Positions 23,075 through 24,211 of a stretch of 24,211 nt of DNA are shown piece after piece. Both the position numbers and the translations under genes were made by a program. The stretch is from Candidatus Brocadia sp. (GTDB taxonomy: Bacteria; Planctomycetota; Brocadiia; Brocadiales; Brocadiaceae): the NCBI GenBank assembly GCA_030837935.1, contig JAUQXU010000069.1, positions 1 to 24,211 of the forward strand. The letters run 5' to 3'. The number at the start of each line of letters is the position of its first letter. Positions within the stretch are counted from its first letter, which is position 1. The notes beneath the pieces are model-generated. The model made no database searches. It was not told where the DNA came from and was given only the letters and a program-made list of their open reading frames with translations.

Positions 23075-23158
23075 GTCTAACGTTAAGGGTCAACGGCTGC
23101 CTAAGGAGGCTGAACTTTAGCCGACGCGTCGTCCCGCGTCCGCTGGACCCTATTAGGC
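23075..23158 (-). repeat. attC-like integron recombination site, attC-D
   Basis: On the minus strand the left box is GCCTAAT (23158-23152, one mismatch) and the right box is GTTAGAC (23081-23075, a perfect GTTRRRY). The inner boxes pair as AGGGTCCAGCGG against CCGTTGACCCT, with one extra base in the left arm and one mismatch. The extra base again falls in the L'' arm for minus orientation. The DUF4145 gene on minus ends 7 bases before it. The length (84 bp) is normal. Confidence 0.65.
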
Positions 23159-23165
23159 CACGTCT

Positions 23166-23825
23166 TCATGGCTTTGCCTGAGAATTTGCACGTCGAACAC
23201 GAAACGCTTCGAAACGGGACGTCAGAGAAAAGATATAGATTAGGATTGCCTCAGTGAAGTCGAGGACATCTCGCGCATCGCGCTTCGAGACTTTGGTGTC
23301 AGGATCGTGCGCAGCCTCGTTTCCAATCAAACGAATTTCGTGCGCCCAATTCAGAAGCCGTGAGTCAATGTGACCCCCATCAAATAGGCTTTGCAACTTG
23401 GAATTGAGGTCACGCCCCTTGGCACGGAGGTTCTTACAAGTTGCCTCAAGACACTTCCGGCACATTAGTACGCACGGCTCGAATAAGGAAGCGGAGAAAG
23501 AGCGTGCCGCCTGATCGTAGGCTGACTTTATTGTGTTGGGGACACCATCGAGCGGTAACTTCTTCTCGCTGGGGTAAAGAATCTTTTCGTCTGTTACGCT
23601 TTCGAATTCAGCGGGAATCCCGTAAAGCGATTGGCGAATAAGGAACGGCTGGCTGCAACGACCGCACAAACAGACATAGTAGTGCTCTCCGTGATACTCA
23701 GTATCAATTTCATCAAGAGGGTTTACCGCATCGCTTCGAAATCCCCCATTTCCTTCCGCCACAACCTTAGCCGCAACGAGCATGTTGCAAACCGGACAGA
23801 AAACATCAAACTCGGTTTTTGACAT
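23166..23825 (-). CDS. DUF4145-family protein with zinc ribbon and HEPN-like helical domain
   Basis: A 219-residue protein of the DUF4145 type. The N-terminus holds a zinc ribbon: Cys10-x2-Cys13 (CPVC) and Cys52/Cys54/Cys57 (CLCGRC). The C-terminal helical domain (SASLFEPCVLMCRKCLEA, then the RLIGNEAAHD motif near residues 165-174) is the HEPN-like part common to DUF4145, often found fused to or near restriction and defence genes. I chose the ATG at 23825 because GGGAGG lies 11 bases upstream; a GTG at 23837 overlaps that site. It ends 7 bases before attC-D, so it looks like the gene of an integron cassette. Its function is unknown. Confidence 0.85.
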   Translation of the reverse strand: MSKTEFDVFCPVCNMLVAAKVVAEGNGGFRSDAVNPLDEIDTEYHGEHYYVCLCGRCSQPFLIRQSLYGIPAEFESVTDEKILYPSEKKLPLDGVPNTIKSAYDQAARSFSASLFEPCVLMCRKCLEATCKNLRAKGRDLNSKLQSLFDGGHIDSRLLNWAHEIRLIGNEAAHDPDTKVSKRDARDVLDFTEAILIYIFSLTSRFEAFRVRRANSQAKP

Positions 23826-23891
23826 GTGACTTAGCACCTCCCTTTACGCAGTTAGGTAGCCAGGTAGGGCAGGGCATTGCCTGCCAAAATA

Positions 23892-24211
23892 TCATTCACC
23901 AAAATCTGCATCGGTTATCTCACCCATTCCATCTCCACCCCAATTTGGCGGATAAAACCCATTTTTCACAAACCGGTGAAACGTCGAAGACGGCCAGTCC
24001 TTGACACGTTTTACCAATCCATGTTTTACCGGGTTAAAATGGAGATAATCCATGTGTCTTCTAAAATCATCCTCATCACGAATCATGTGTTCCCAAAAAC
24101 GCCGTTGCCAGATCGTTGTTTCGCGGTATTTCCGTTTTGAATCGGTCATCCATTCGCTACGATGAAACAGGTTTTTAGCCCTTTTTGAAAATCCTGACTT
24201 AATCATGCCCC
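23892..24211 (-). CDS. REP-associated tyrosine transposase (IS200-like), partial at right edge
   Basis: The frame is open to the window edge with over 100 residues visible. The block IWQRRFWEHMIRDEDDFRRH, followed by YLHFNPVKHGLVKRVKDWPS and SSTFHRFVKNGFYPPNWGG, is characteristic of Y1 transposases of the RAYT/TnpA-REP family (Transposase_17-like). The ATG at 24206 is probably internal. The N-terminal part with the HUH motif, normally about 60-70 residues further, lies outside the window. The C-terminus looks complete. RAYTs mobilise or maintain REP palindromes; whether the palindromes in this window belong to it is not known. Confidence 0.85.
   Translation of the reverse strand, partial: GMIKSGFSKRAKNLFHRSEWMTDSKRKYRETTIWQRRFWEHMIRDEDDFRRHMDYLHFNPVKHGLVKRVKDWPSSTFHRFVKNGFYPPNWGGDGMGEITDADFGE

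Noticed and set aside
23852..23858. GTTAGGT core-like box upstream of the DUF4145 gene
   Set aside because: Its partner box would have to lie inside the gene, and no paired inner boxes are present; a 7-base match alone is expected by chance.

Overview
The window looks like chromosomal DNA of a Gram-negative bacterium of moderate to low GC. It carries a complete set of ADP-heptose (LPS or S-layer sugar precursor) genes, a PlsC acyltransferase, a TPR lipoprotein, a PilZ protein and a very large DUF4175-type membrane/coiled-coil protein. This mix would suit a planctomycete such as an anammox (Brocadiales) bacterium. That placement is inference; no rRNA or marker gene is present to confirm it.

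Layout. (1) 1-1596, minus: NAD+ synthetase, cut by the left edge. (2) 1950-5240, plus: an accessory island. It holds the 3' end of a type III-like DNA methyltransferase, a HepT/MntA (HEPN/MNT) toxin-antitoxin pair, an HExxH peptidase-like gene, two integron-type attC sites, a roughly 300-nt structured element that fills the whole space between those attC sites, small or degenerate ORFs, a kinase-like N-terminal fragment and the 3' end (domains V-VI) of a group II intron. (3) 5439-18725: core genes. These are the DUF4175 protein; PlsC, PilZ, TPR lipoprotein, two small membrane proteins and CutA on plus; hldE-gmhA-gmhB on minus; and a histidine kinase/response regulator pair on minus. (4) 18972-24211: a second accessory stretch. 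It has an exported Cys-rich DnaJ-zinc-finger-like protein, an RHH/MazF pair with a clear operator-promoter, a persulfide dioxygenase-rhodanese fusion, then on minus hicAB, an attC, a second MazF-type pair, a palindromic MITE-like element, an attC, a DUF4145 gene and a partial REP-associated tyrosine transposase.

How it fits together. HldE, GmhA and GmhB supply every step to ADP-D-glycero-beta-D-manno-heptose except the final epimerase (HldD), which is not here. The kinase and its REC-XRE partner form one translation-coupled signalling unit. The attC sites, with cassette-sized toxin-antitoxin and orphan genes and no integrase, look like two CALIN-type arrays (clusters of attC sites lacking an integrase) in opposite orientation on either side of core genes. 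The extrahelical base falls on the arm expected from gene direction at the three clearest sites. The most unusual object is the cassette at 3775-4096, whose body is a single long-stem structured element rather than an obvious gene.
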